Origin: RGIG9379 sp031553005
Lineage (GTDB): Bacteria; Bacteroidota; Bacteroidia; Bacteroidales; Paludibacteraceae
Assembly (NCBI GenBank): GCA_031553005.1
Contig: JAVBMA010000004.1
Location: 82,632 to 146,631, forward strand
Direction: 5' to 3'
DNA: 64,000 nucleotides
Notes under the pieces: model-generated
Told to the model about the DNA's origin: nothing
The model's database searches: none
Seen by the model: only the letters and a program-made list of their open reading frames with translations
Translations under genes and position numbers: made by a program
Part shown: positions 45,260-53,771 of the stretch, piece after piece
Layout of the letters: each line of letters opens with the position of its first letter
Numbering within the stretch: the stretch's first letter is position 1

Positions 45260-45344
45260 GTTGAAAAGTGAAAGTTGAAAGTTTATATTATCAAGCCGAA
45301 CTCATCACTTTCACCTTTCACCTTTCACCTTTCACCTTTCACCT
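45260..45344. repeat. Heptamer repeat with inverted arms upstream of the M23-like gene
   Basis: Left part GTTGAAAAGTGAAAGTTGAAAG (units of 7); right part five perfect tandem copies of CTTTCAC at 45,308-45,342. The in-frame reading of this repeat would give a false N-terminal extension to the next protein. Confidence 0.88.
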
Positions 45345-45351
45345 AAAAAAA

Positions 45352-46206
45352 ATGAGCAAGATAGAAAGTTCCTTTTATCAGAAAATACGATTTAAATACA
45401 AACTGTCGATACTGAATGAAAATACATTGGAAGAGATCTGGCATCTCAGGCTTTCCAAGTTGAATGTTTTTTTAGCCTCTTTTTTTGTTGCGATAGTCTA
45501 TTTTTTTCTCATAGCTTTTCTTATCATCAAGACCCCGTTACGTAGCTTCTTACCCGGTTATACCGAAAACATAAACCTTCGCAAGCAGGTTATGCTGGAT
45601 GCTGTTCAGGTAGATTCGCTTATGTTGGTCATGCATGAACAGGAACAGTATATTGATATGCTCCGGAATGTAATGGCTGGAAAAATATATGTTGACTCTT
45701 CGGCGACAATCAGCTCTTTACTGGCGCAGGAAAATGCGAAAGTAGACCTCGAAAAAAATAAAAAAGAGGCTGATTTCTGTTCCGAATACGAAGAAGCCGA
45801 AAAGTACAGCGTTACGACAGCAAACAACGATAGGCAGACGGAGATGGACTATCTTATGCATCGTCCTGCCAGAGGTGTTGTAAGTGATAAGTTTGATGAT
45901 AAAAACAGGCGTTTCGGAATTTCCATTAATATGGGAACAAAATCCAACGTTTATTCCACATTGGACGGAGTTGTGGTATTTTCAGGATTTAATGCGGATG
46001 AAGAGCTCTTTGTTGCACAAATTCAACACGTGGATGACCTGATTTCCGTTTACAAAATAAAACAACCTTTCCTGAAAAAGGTAGGGGACAATGTTAATGC
46101 AGGGGAAATTCTGGCAACGCTTGGTAACGATTCCGTTCCTAAATTAATCTTTGAATTGTGGAGAAAAGGAAAACCGTTGAATCCTGAAAGCTATATTGCA
46201 TTCTAA
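45352..46206 (+). CDS. Degenerate LytM/M23-family membrane protein
   Basis: 284 residues from the ATG at 45,352; the upstream frame (ITFTFHLSPFTFHLKK) is just translated repeat. Short cytoplasmic start, one membrane helix (VFLASFFVAIVYFFLIAFLII), a coiled-coil-like part (LRKQVMLDAVQVDSLMLVMHEQEQYIDML) and a C-terminal LytM fold (ARGVVSDKFDDKNRRFGISI...ILATLGNDSVPKLIFELWRKGKPLNPESYI). The zinc ligands are missing: HxxxD is replaced by FGISI, the YxHL position is VYKI and HLHFEL is KLIFEL. It is therefore probably non-catalytic, like EnvC/NlpD regulators. Upstream of dxr, as in other Bacteroidales. Confidence 0.85.
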   Translation: MSKIESSFYQKIRFKYKLSILNENTLEEIWHLRLSKLNVFLASFFVAIVYFFLIAFLIIKTPLRSFLPGYTENINLRKQVMLDAVQVDSLMLVMHEQEQYIDMLRNVMAGKIYVDSSATISSLLAQENAKVDLEKNKKEADFCSEYEEAEKYSVTTANNDRQTEMDYLMHRPARGVVSDKFDDKNRRFGISINMGTKSNVYSTLDGVVVFSGFNADEELFVAQIQHVDDLISVYKIKQPFLKKVGDNVNAGEILATLGNDSVPKLIFELWRKGKPLNPESYIAF

Positions 46207-46280
46207 GTCTTTTAATTTCTTTATAAATGAAGATGCTATAAGATACCTCGAATAGCGACTGATGTTGAAAATAAAAAAAT

Positions 46281-47501
46281 ATGTCGGTGACAGAAAAAAC
46301 AGATAAATCAAATATTACTAAAACTTCCCTTTCGGGGAAACAAGAGATACCTTCCCGTAAACAAATAGCGATACTTGGTTCGACCGGTTCAATCGGGACT
46401 CAGGCGCTTGAGGTGATTGACGAGCAATCGGATCGGTTTGAAGTATACGCCCTGACTGCCAATCATAATGCGGATTTACTAATCGCACAGGCGCGTAAGT
46501 TCCTTCCTGAGATCGTGGTAATAGCCAATGAGACAAAGTACAATTATGTCAAGGAATCCCTGAAGGATCTTCCTATAAAGGTTTTTGCCGGAATTAACTC
46601 TATTGCCGAAGTGGCAGAAATGCAACCGGTCGATATTGTCCTTACCGCGATGGTGGGCTATGCCGGACTGTTGCCCACTATCTACGCTTTGAAAGCCGGA
46701 AAGACTATTGCTTTGGCAAATAAAGAAACGCTTGTTGTCGCCGGAGATTTAATTTGTGAATTGTCCGCGCAATACAAAAGCGCAATTTTGCCTGTCGACT
46801 CTGAACATTCCGCGGTTTTTCAATGTTTAGCCGGAGAGTTCAGCCCGGTAGAAAAAATTATTCTAACAGCTTCGGGAGGGCCATTCAGAGGAAAAGACCG
46901 TAAGTTTCTGGAAAAAGTAACTCCTGCAAATGCACTCAAGCACCCTAATTGGGAAATGGGCGCCAAAATAACAATCGATTCCGCATCGTTGATGAATAAA
47001 GGTTTCGAAGTAATTGAGGCGAAGTGGCTTTTCGGTGTTCGTCCCGAACAGATTGAAGTAGTGATTCATCCTCAGTCCCTTATCCATTCAATGGTACAGT
47101 TTGAAGACGGCTCGATAAAAGCTCAGATAGGGCTGCCCGATATGAAGCTCCCTATTCAATACGCATTTGCGTATCCCGAACGGATAAAAAATACCTACCC
47201 GAGAGTAGATTTCTTTAATTGCCAGTCTTTTACATTTGAGAAGCCGGATGTGGACGTTTTTCGCAATTTGGCTTTTGCTTATGAAGCGATGAATAAAAAA
47301 GGAAATATGCCTTGCATCCTTAATGCCGCCAACGAAGTAGTGGTTGCGGCATTCTTGCAGGAGAAGATCGGATTTTTACAAATGTCGGATATCATAGAGA
47401 AGACCATGCAGACAGTCTCTTATATCGCCAAACCCGGATATGAAGAGTATGTCATGACCGACGAAGAAGCACGAAAAATAGCAGCTTCTCTATGCAAATA
47501 A
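46281..47501 (+). CDS. dxr: 1-deoxy-D-xylulose 5-phosphate reductoisomerase
   Basis: 406 residues. Second enzyme of the methylerythritol phosphate route to isoprenoids: rearranges and reduces DXP to MEP with NADPH. Motifs: AILGSTGSIGTQAL (NADPH), ALANKETLVVAGDL, LPVDSEHSAVFQCL (metal and substrate), TASGGPFR, HPNWEMGAKITIDSASLMNKG. A 27-residue Ser/Lys/Thr-rich N-terminal extension precedes the Rossmann start, with no alternative ATG. Sits between the LytM-like gene and rseP. Confidence 0.97.
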   Translation: MSVTEKTDKSNITKTSLSGKQEIPSRKQIAILGSTGSIGTQALEVIDEQSDRFEVYALTANHNADLLIAQARKFLPEIVVIANETKYNYVKESLKDLPIKVFAGINSIAEVAEMQPVDIVLTAMVGYAGLLPTIYALKAGKTIALANKETLVVAGDLICELSAQYKSAILPVDSEHSAVFQCLAGEFSPVEKIILTASGGPFRGKDRKFLEKVTPANALKHPNWEMGAKITIDSASLMNKGFEVIEAKWLFGVRPEQIEVVIHPQSLIHSMVQFEDGSIKAQIGLPDMKLPIQYAFAYPERIKNTYPRVDFFNCQSFTFEKPDVDVFRNLAFAYEAMNKKGNMPCILNAANEVVVAAFLQEKIGFLQMSDIIEKTMQTVSYIAKPGYEEYVMTDEEARKIAASLCK

Positions 47502-47558
47502 TAAATCTATTGCCGGATTGTTATGTCACTCAGGCAATAATAAATTTTTACGCTTATT

Positions 47559-47701
47559 CGCAATATTACCACTGATGCCAACATCAATGGGTTTTATAAA
47601 CACAAAGCCACAAAGAATTCGCAAAGTTGTATTTGTTTTTTTATTTTCTTTGTGCACTTCATGTCTTTGTTTTTACTATTTTTTTTAGTGGTAATATTGC
47701 A
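47559..47701. repeat. MITE-like element, CACAAAG type (copy 2)
   Basis: Ends GCAATATTACCACTGATG / TAGTGGTAATATTGC are nearly perfect inverted repeats. The interior (TTTTATAAACACAAAG, TTATTTTCTTTGTGCA) matches 43,620-43,758 almost base for base. It sits between dxr and rseP. Confidence 0.82.
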
Positions 47702-47746
47702 GATAATCATTTATTTTTTTTGTAACTAATAATATTACAGATACTT

Positions 47747-49063
47747 ATGGGAAGTATAATCAGCGTTACATTACAATTAATAGCCAGCCTCTCTCTTCTG
47801 GTAATTGTCCACGAATTCGGACATTTCCTATTCGCCCGCATATTCAAAGTTAGGGTAGAAAAATTCTATCTCTTTTTTAACCCGTGGTTTTCCCTCTTCA
47901 AGTTTAAACCCAAAAACAGCGATACCGAGTATGGAATAGGTTGGTTGCCGTTTGGCGGATATGTGAAGATTTCCGGAATGATCGACGAATCGATGGACAG
48001 GGAACAGATGTCAAAACCGGCACAACCGTGGGAGTTTCGCTCTAAACCCGCATGGCAGCGCTTATTGATTATGGTCGCCGGAGTTGTCTTTAACTTCCTG
48101 CTGGCAATTGCAATTTATGCCGGAATCCTTTTTCACTGGGGAGAAGAGTATATTCCTTTACAAAGCGTAACTACCGGGATGGAGTTCAGCCAGACTGCCA
48201 AAGATATAGGGTTCCAAGACGGAGATATCCTGCTTTCAGCGGATGGAGTACATTTGGAACGGTTTGGCGAAAATGTTTTCCGCCAGATAATCGAATCCAA
48301 AGAAGTAAAGGTATTAAGGGAAAACGATACGGTTACGGTTTCTGTTCCCGATGATTTTATGAGTCGCCTGCTTCAGGAGAAGCAAGGATTTGCCAATTAC
48401 CGTATTCCGTTTGTAATCAAATCGGTGATAAGCGATTCGCCTGCCGGAGAAGCCAGATTGATAAGCGGCGACAGCGTTGTTGCTGTTAATGATACGATAG
48501 CATACCTTTCAGACTGTATCTCTGCTTTTTCAACTCATAAGGAACAACCTGTCCTTCTGACTATTATGCGTCATGGAGAAGAAAAAGAGATTATCGTTAC
48601 TCCCGATGATAAAGGCAAAGTCGGAGTATATATGAAAACGTTGGTCGACTTTTATCCTGTGCGGAAAGTGAACTACACCCTCTTTCAGGCTATTCCTGCC
48701 GGAATTGAAAAAGGGGTAAAGAAGCTGACCGGATATGTGAGCGACATGAAATACGTCTTCACTAAAGAGGGAGCCCAAAGTATCGGAGGTTTTGGTATGA
48801 TTGCCAGTTTGTTCCCTGTGCCGTTTGATGCACAGGCATTTTGGGAAATGACCGCGCTACTTTCCGTTATTCTTGCATTTATGAACATACTCCCTATTCC
48901 GGCGCTCGATGGAGGTCATGTGTTATTCCTGCTTTACGAAGTTATTACGAGGCGTAAACCGAGTCAGCGTTTTATGGAAAACGCTCAGCTTATCGGTATG
49001 GTATTCCTATTCTCGTTGCTGATTTATGCAAACCTGAATGACTTGTTCAGGGCATTGTTTTAA
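47747..49063 (+). CDS. rseP: Site-2 protease RseP
   Basis: 438 residues, polytopic metalloprotease cleaving membrane proteins within the bilayer (for example anti-sigma factors). Zinc motif HEFGH (VIVHEFGHFLFAR) in the first helix, GYVKISGM, PDZ-like domain(s) in the centre (GFQDGDILLSADGVHL and RLISGDSVVAVNDTIAY), and the second active-site motif PALDGGH (NILPIPALDGGHVLF). Four helices. Its substrate is not in the window. Follows dxr as in most Bacteroidota, though a MITE-like element lies between. Confidence 0.95.
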   Translation: MGSIISVTLQLIASLSLLVIVHEFGHFLFARIFKVRVEKFYLFFNPWFSLFKFKPKNSDTEYGIGWLPFGGYVKISGMIDESMDREQMSKPAQPWEFRSKPAWQRLLIMVAGVVFNFLLAIAIYAGILFHWGEEYIPLQSVTTGMEFSQTAKDIGFQDGDILLSADGVHLERFGENVFRQIIESKEVKVLRENDTVTVSVPDDFMSRLLQEKQGFANYRIPFVIKSVISDSPAGEARLISGDSVVAVNDTIAYLSDCISAFSTHKEQPVLLTIMRHGEEKEIIVTPDDKGKVGVYMKTLVDFYPVRKVNYTLFQAIPAGIEKGVKKLTGYVSDMKYVFTKEGAQSIGGFGMIASLFPVPFDAQAFWEMTALLSVILAFMNILPIPALDGGHVLFLLYEVITRRKPSQRFMENAQLIGMVFLFSLLIYANLNDLFRALF

Positions 49064-49072
49064 CCCATCGTT

Positions 49073-49100
49073 GTAGAGACGGGGCGTGCCTCGTCTCTAC
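49073..49100. repeat. GTAGAGACG hairpin (REP-like)
   Basis: GTAGAGACG-GGGCGTGCCT-CGTCTCTAC, 9-bp outer stem plus GGC/GCC. Ten bases after the rseP stop. Hairpins with this GTAGAGACG...CGTCTCTAC core recur between genes in many bacterial genomes. Confidence 0.6.
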
Positions 49101-49178
49101 CCGTGTAACAGTATTGTAATATTTATTACATATTCTTGTAGTATAGAAAAGGTAGATTTGTAACATAAAATATATGTT

Positions 49179-49868
49179 ATGGAAAATAAAGAGTACCGTA
49201 TTTTGGTAGTGGATGACGAGCCCGATATTTGTGAGATTTTGCAATTTAACCTCGAAAACGAAGGATATATCGTAGATGTCGCCTACTCAGCCGAAGAGGC
49301 TATGAAAAAAGATCTTGCTCAATATCACTTGCTTTTGCTGGATGTAATGATGGGCGAAATCTCCGGATTTAAGATGGCAAGCCTTGTGCGCAAAAATTCG
49401 AAGACAAAGAACCTCCCGATTATATTTCTAACCGCCAAGACAACCGAAAACGATACCCTTACGGGTTTTACATTAGGTGCAGACGATTATATTTCGAAAC
49501 CTTTTTCTATCAAGCAGGTTATCGCCCGCGTTAAAGCCGTTCTGAGAAGATCTTTGCAGAACGATAACGAGGAGGAAGAAACCCTTACTTTTGAATCGCT
49601 GGAAGTAAACCTGCCTCAGAAAAAAGCAAAATCGGCAGGTAAAGAAATTGACCTGACAAAAAAAGAATTTGAAATCCTTGTATTGTTATTGAGTCATCCG
49701 GGACAGGTCTTTTCCCGCGAAGATATCCTCAAGCGTGTATGGAAAGACGAAGTGTATGTATTGGACCGTACTGTCGATGTGAACATAACCCGTTTGCGGA
49801 AAAAAATTGAACCTTACAGCAAAAACATAGTAACCCGTTTAGGATACGGATATTGTTTTGAAAAATAA
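49179..49868 (+). CDS. OmpR/PhoB-family response regulator
   Basis: 229 residues. Receiver domain with acidic pocket Asp12/Asp13, phosphoacceptor Asp55 (LLLLDVMMGE), Thr85 and Lys107 (SKPF); then a winged-helix DNA-binding domain (LTKKEFEILVLLLSHPGQVFSREDILKRVW, DRTVDVNITRLRKKI). Transcription factor phosphorylated by the kinase encoded next. The kinase gene follows at once. The regulon is unknown; PhoP-type assignment is possible but not proven. Confidence 0.93.
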   Translation: MENKEYRILVVDDEPDICEILQFNLENEGYIVDVAYSAEEAMKKDLAQYHLLLLDVMMGEISGFKMASLVRKNSKTKNLPIIFLTAKTTENDTLTGFTLGADDYISKPFSIKQVIARVKAVLRRSLQNDNEEEETLTFESLEVNLPQKKAKSAGKEIDLTKKEFEILVLLLSHPGQVFSREDILKRVWKDEVYVLDRTVDVNITRLRKKIEPYSKNIVTRLGYGYCFEK

Positions 49869-49875
49869 AATAAAA

Positions 49876-51678
49876 ATGAAATCCTGGGCAAAAGCAAATA
49901 ACCAATCTTTCGGATCTTCCCGGAAAGGAAGCCGGTTTTCTCTCTCTTTTAATAAACGCCTTTTTGTCTATTTCTTTTCCCTCTTTTTTGTATTCAGCCT
50001 GATAATAATAATTTTTCAGTACAACCGGGAGAAGACTTTCCGTATACAGACATTGAATATTATTCTGAAAAGTAAGAATGAGCTTGTATACAATTATATA
50101 AAAGAGTCTCCGGAAAATATAACCCATCTGGATCGTTTTATCCGGCTCTTTCCTCAAAAGGATATCCGTCTCTCTGTGATCGACCTCTCCGGAAAGGTTA
50201 TTTATGATAATGATATACAGGATCTCTCCGGATTGGAGTCGCATCTCAAACGTCCTGAAATAGATGACGCTTTCCGCCACGGATCGGGTTACGATATCCG
50301 CTTGTCCGGTTCCACCAACAAAGAATATTACTATTTTGCCGAAAAATACGACACCTGTTACATCCGTACAGCATTGCCATACAATGTAAGCATTGTAAAT
50401 ATGTTGAAAACAGATACAACATTCCTCTATTTTATGTTGCTGGTGTTTATTATTGCCGGGCTCATTACCCTTTATATCTCCAATACGATCGGGAGGACAG
50501 TCGCACAGTTGAGGGATTTTGCCCTGAAAGCCGAAAATAATGAACCGATAGATACAAATACCCGTTTCCCGAACGATGAGTTGGGCGAGATAAGTAAATA
50601 TATCGTCCTGAACTACAAGAAACTAAGGCGAGCTAAGGATGCAGTAGTTCAGGAAAAGGAAAAATTAATATTGCATTTGCAAACCTCGCAGGAAGGTCTT
50701 GCCATCTTCTCGCCCGAGAAGAAAGAGATACTTGCCAATAACCATTTCATTCAATTTATAAATATAATATCCGATAAACGACTCAATTCTTCGGATAAAG
50801 TTTTTGATGTAATTGAATTCAAGCCCATTGTAAAATATATCTCAACTAACCTGAAAGCAGGAGTAACAAATTTTCCGGAACCCGAGAAATTGTTATTGCA
50901 GAAAAACGGGAAGACTTTTTCTGTACAATGTGTGATTTTTCAGGATAAAAATTTTGAAATTTCCATTGTCGATGTGACGCAACAGGAACAGGAAAAAGAG
51001 CTGAAAAGAGAGTTGACGCAAAATATTTCGCATGAGCTGAAAACACCTGTCAGCAGTATACAGGGATATTTGGAGACGTTGATAGATAATCCGGAAATAT
51101 CGGTCGAGAAACAACAATTTTTTATTGAAAGGTCTTACACACAGGCGCAACGGCTTGCTCTATTGTTGCAGGATATCGCTCTGCTAAATAAAATGGATGA
51201 TTCGAGCGGACTTTTCGGCAAAGAGCATCTGAATGTAAATGAAGTTATCAAAAATGTAGTTGACGATATTTCGTTGCAGCTCGATGAAAAAAATATCTCC
51301 TTGCAATTGCAACTCCAAAAAAACATAGAGATAGAAGGAAACCAATCTCTGTTATATTCTATCTTCCGAAACCTGATTGACAACACAATTATATACGCCG
51401 GAGAGAATATTTCGGTACAGATTAGCTGTTACAGGGAGGACGAAGAGTTTTATTATTTTTCGTTTTACGATACCGGGGTAGGAGTGCCTGAGTCGCACCT
51501 GAACCGTTTGTTTGAGCGTTTTTACCGCATCGACAAAGGCCGTTCGCGCAAAATCGGAGGGACGGGCCTCGGTTTGGCAATTGTCAAAAATGCCGTCTTG
51601 GCACATCACGGGACAATCACAGCAAAATGCCGTACCGGAGGGGGATTGGAGTTTTTATTCTCTTTACGGAAGAAATAA
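49876..51678 (+). CDS. Sensor histidine kinase
   Basis: 600 residues from the ATG at 49,876, seven bases after the regulator's stop (an in-frame TTG at 49,858 overlaps it). Two membrane helices (FVYFFSLFFVFSLIIIIF; FLYFMLLVFIIAGLITLYIS) enclose a periplasmic sensor of about 110 residues. Then a HAMP-like linker, a PAS-like domain (LQTSQEGLAIFSPEKKEILANN), HisKA (QNISHELKTPVSSIQGYLETL) and HATPase_c (NLIDNTIIYAG, DTGVGVPE, GGTGLGLAIVK). Layout is PhoR-like. Signal unknown. Confidence 0.93.
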   Translation: MKSWAKANNQSFGSSRKGSRFSLSFNKRLFVYFFSLFFVFSLIIIIFQYNREKTFRIQTLNIILKSKNELVYNYIKESPENITHLDRFIRLFPQKDIRLSVIDLSGKVIYDNDIQDLSGLESHLKRPEIDDAFRHGSGYDIRLSGSTNKEYYYFAEKYDTCYIRTALPYNVSIVNMLKTDTTFLYFMLLVFIIAGLITLYISNTIGRTVAQLRDFALKAENNEPIDTNTRFPNDELGEISKYIVLNYKKLRRAKDAVVQEKEKLILHLQTSQEGLAIFSPEKKEILANNHFIQFINIISDKRLNSSDKVFDVIEFKPIVKYISTNLKAGVTNFPEPEKLLLQKNGKTFSVQCVIFQDKNFEISIVDVTQQEQEKELKRELTQNISHELKTPVSSIQGYLETLIDNPEISVEKQQFFIERSYTQAQRLALLLQDIALLNKMDDSSGLFGKEHLNVNEVIKNVVDDISLQLDEKNISLQLQLQKNIEIEGNQSLLYSIFRNLIDNTIIYAGENISVQISCYREDEEFYYFSFYDTGVGVPESHLNRLFERFYRIDKGRSRKIGGTGLGLAIVKNAVLAHHGTITAKCRTGGGLEFLFSLRKK

Positions 51679-51724
51679 AAAAGACTTTCCATGTTTTCAA
51701 AACTTGGAAAGTCTTTTTTATTTC
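51672..51724. terminator. Palindromic terminator between kinase and CNNM genes
   Basis: Arms GAAATAAAAAAGACTTTCCA... and mirror with one mismatch, loop of one or two bases. It includes the kinase stop codon in its left arm and serves two convergent genes. Confidence 0.8.
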
Positions 51725-51747
51725 TTTTCCTATCTCTTTAACCTTAT

Positions 51748-52803
51748 CTACTCTTCTTCTTCCATCTCAATATCTAAATCCAGATTGGCGGCTTTTTTCT
51801 TCCACCGCTCTTTGGCGAATTGCTGCATATCAGTTTCGATATCACTTTCGTCCGTAATCTCCAATCCTAAAATTGTTTCGATAACATCCTCCATAGTAAC
51901 AATACCTTCCATTCCTCCATATTCGTCAATGACCAGTGCTATGTGTTCCTTTTTCTGCATCATTAAATCGTAAAACCGGGGAATGCTTGTGTTTTCATAG
52001 CAAATAATCAACGGACGGCGAACATCCTTTAGCTTAAGGCTTTTTTTGTCATTTACAAGGTGTACCAGAATATCCGATTTCAGTACAAATCCGGTTATAT
52101 TGTCAATTGAGTTTTTATATATAGGTATACGCGAGTGTCGAAGAAAATCCTTATTGTTGAAAAATTCTTTTAACGTCAGGTCTTCCGGAGCAACAAGAAC
52201 TACGGTGCGAGGTGTCATTATACTGTAGATTTTGAGCGATTCGAGCTTAATCATATTATTAATAATCTTGCTTTCGCTCGATTTGAGTATCCCTTCTTTC
52301 TCTCCGATATTTGTAAGTGCCGCTATCTCTTCGCGGCTGACGGTTTGTTTCTTTTTTCTGGAAAAAATCTGGGTGAGGTATTTGGATGCGCTGACTAACG
52401 GATAAGTAATGTATATCATTACCTGTACAATCCATGCAGCAGGAACGGCAAGGCTTTTCCAGTAGTTCGCGCCGATTGATTTGGGAATGATTTCAGCGAA
52501 AACCAGAATCAATATAGTCAGGATTGCGGATGCGATACCAAAATATGCGTTTCCGAATACAGCCACAGCCTGTGCCCCGACTCCTGCGGCTCCGATTGTA
52601 TTTGCAATCGTATTCAGCGAGAGTATGGCAGAAATAGGGCGGTCGACATTTGATTTTAGTTTTTTCAGCAGTTGTCCCCCTTTACTTTTGGATGCCAATA
52701 TTTCGACATAAGAAGCCGATGTGGAAAGCATGACAGCTTCCATCATGGAACATAAGAAAGAAACTAACAGCGCCAAGGCCAGATAAGTGAATAAAAGAAT
52801 CAT
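51748..52803 (-). CDS. CNNM/HlyC-CorC-family transporter-like protein
   Basis: 351 residues. DUF21 (CNNM) transmembrane domain with three to four helices (LLFTYLALALLVSFLCSMMEAVML; ILSLNTIANTIGAAGVGAQAV; ILVFAEIIPKSIGANYW) followed by a CBS pair (SIMTPRTVVLVAPEDLTLKEF; IDEYGGMEGIVTMEDVIETILG). The C-terminal CorC/HlyC domain is missing; the protein ends in a charged tail EIEMEEEE-like. Related proteins handle Mg2+ or Co2+ efflux. No operon partners. Confidence 0.85.
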   Translation of the reverse strand: MILLFTYLALALLVSFLCSMMEAVMLSTSASYVEILASKSKGGQLLKKLKSNVDRPISAILSLNTIANTIGAAGVGAQAVAVFGNAYFGIASAILTILILVFAEIIPKSIGANYWKSLAVPAAWIVQVMIYITYPLVSASKYLTQIFSRKKKQTVSREEIAALTNIGEKEGILKSSESKIINNMIKLESLKIYSIMTPRTVVLVAPEDLTLKEFFNNKDFLRHSRIPIYKNSIDNITGFVLKSDILVHLVNDKKSLKLKDVRRPLIICYENTSIPRFYDLMMQKKEHIALVIDEYGGMEGIVTMEDVIETILGLEITDESDIETDMQQFAKERWKKKAANLDLDIEMEEEE

Positions 52804-53380
52804 ATAAAAGTAAAATTATGTGAAGCCTCTGATAAATTTAATTGATATTATTTTAAACAAATAATTGTAAATGCAATAATTTGTTTAGTGCAACTATATA
52901 ATTGCTTGTTTACAAGAATAAAACAAAATAATTTAAGAAACGTTTATTCCTGTTCCTGAAACTTTAGAATATCCTTTTTTAAGTCGGCTATATTACATGT
53001 TTCTTTGGGAAAGAAAAACGGAAAAAGTGTTAATTTTTTCAATAGGGGAATAATAAAAAGCAAAGAAGAAGAACTTGTTAATTCTTCTTCTTTTATTTTC
53101 AGTTAGTATTAGTTTGTTATTTTTAAGGTAAAAAGATTGTGTCATCAGGTTAATGTTTACAAAAGTCGTGCTTTTTGGGAAGACAGCCAAAAAAAAATAC
53201 ATATTGTAAAACATAAAATTTGCATTATTCCCGGTTTTATCCAGTTTTAAATTTATGTTATTTTACTTAATGCATGACAAAAATGATATACAGATATTCT
53301 GATTAACTGACCAATCGGCTAATTGACTAACTGGCAAATTGATTGTATCAGTGCTATTTACATTGAAAAAATGGTTGTCC
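52804..53380. other. Gene-free AT-rich stretch
   Basis: No credible coding frame; a 73-codon minus frame (52,993-53,214) is Phe/Lys/Asn-rich low-complexity. Contains CTAATTGACTAACTGGCAAATTG-like degenerate units near 53,308-53,341, similar to those around the terminator at 14,945-15,003. Confidence 0.5.
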
Positions 53381-53533
53381 GCAATATTACCACTAAAACT
53401 CTATACAGTCGTTAATATTTAACCGCGATGAACGCGAAGAAAAAAACGCGATGAACGCAGTGTATTTAAAATAAAAACTTCATCGCGTTCATTGCGAGAA
53501 AACATTGCGCGCATAGCGGTTAATATAAAAACG
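53381..53533. repeat. Nested repeats: ACCACT end and AACGCGA palindrome
   Basis: GCAATATTACCACTAAAA (53,381-53,398) matches the left end of the MITE family, with no matching right end. From about 53,411 to 53,533, TTAACCGCGATGAACGCGAAG units pair with CTTCATCGCG...GCGGTTAATAT, giving an imperfect hairpin of about 120 bases. It may be an insertion into an older element. Confidence 0.65.
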
Positions 53534-53636
53534 CAAAGTCGCGAAGATAATATTAACTTGATTTTTATATAAAAGCCTTATTAGCTTATGAAAATTAGAT
53601 TTTTATATTCTTTGTAAATTGTGTTTGTTGTTTTAT

Positions 53637-53675
53637 CCTCGTTTACCCGTCTACTTGTTTACTCTGTCTACTAAA
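53637..53675. repeat. TTTACTCGTCTACTTG repeat copy
   Basis: CTCGTTTACCCGTCTACTTG followed by TTTACTCTGTCTACT: tandem degenerate copies of the unit forming the inverted repeat at 39,625-39,686. Confidence 0.55.
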
Positions 53676-53732
53676 AATTATATAAAACTTGAAAATTAAC
53701 AGGTAAGCCCTCTTTTTGTCTCTCTAAATCTT

Positions 53733-53740
53733 TACTTTTG
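53733..53740 (+). promoter_or_regulatory. -7 element of the FMN-binding gene
   Basis: TACTTTTG matches TAnnTTTG, 31 bases before the ATG. No clear -33. Confidence 0.45.
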
Positions 53741-53771
53741 TGACTTGATGAAAATAAAATAAGAGAAAAGA

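Noticed and set aside
45268..45351. 28-residue N-terminal extension of the LytM-like protein
   Set aside because: It is the translation of the CTTTCAC repeat (SPFTFHL); the ATG at 45,352 is directly followed by a normal protein start.
52993..53214. 73-residue minus-strand ORF
   Set aside because: Low-complexity Phe/Lys/Asn content in AT-rich DNA with no recognisable domain.
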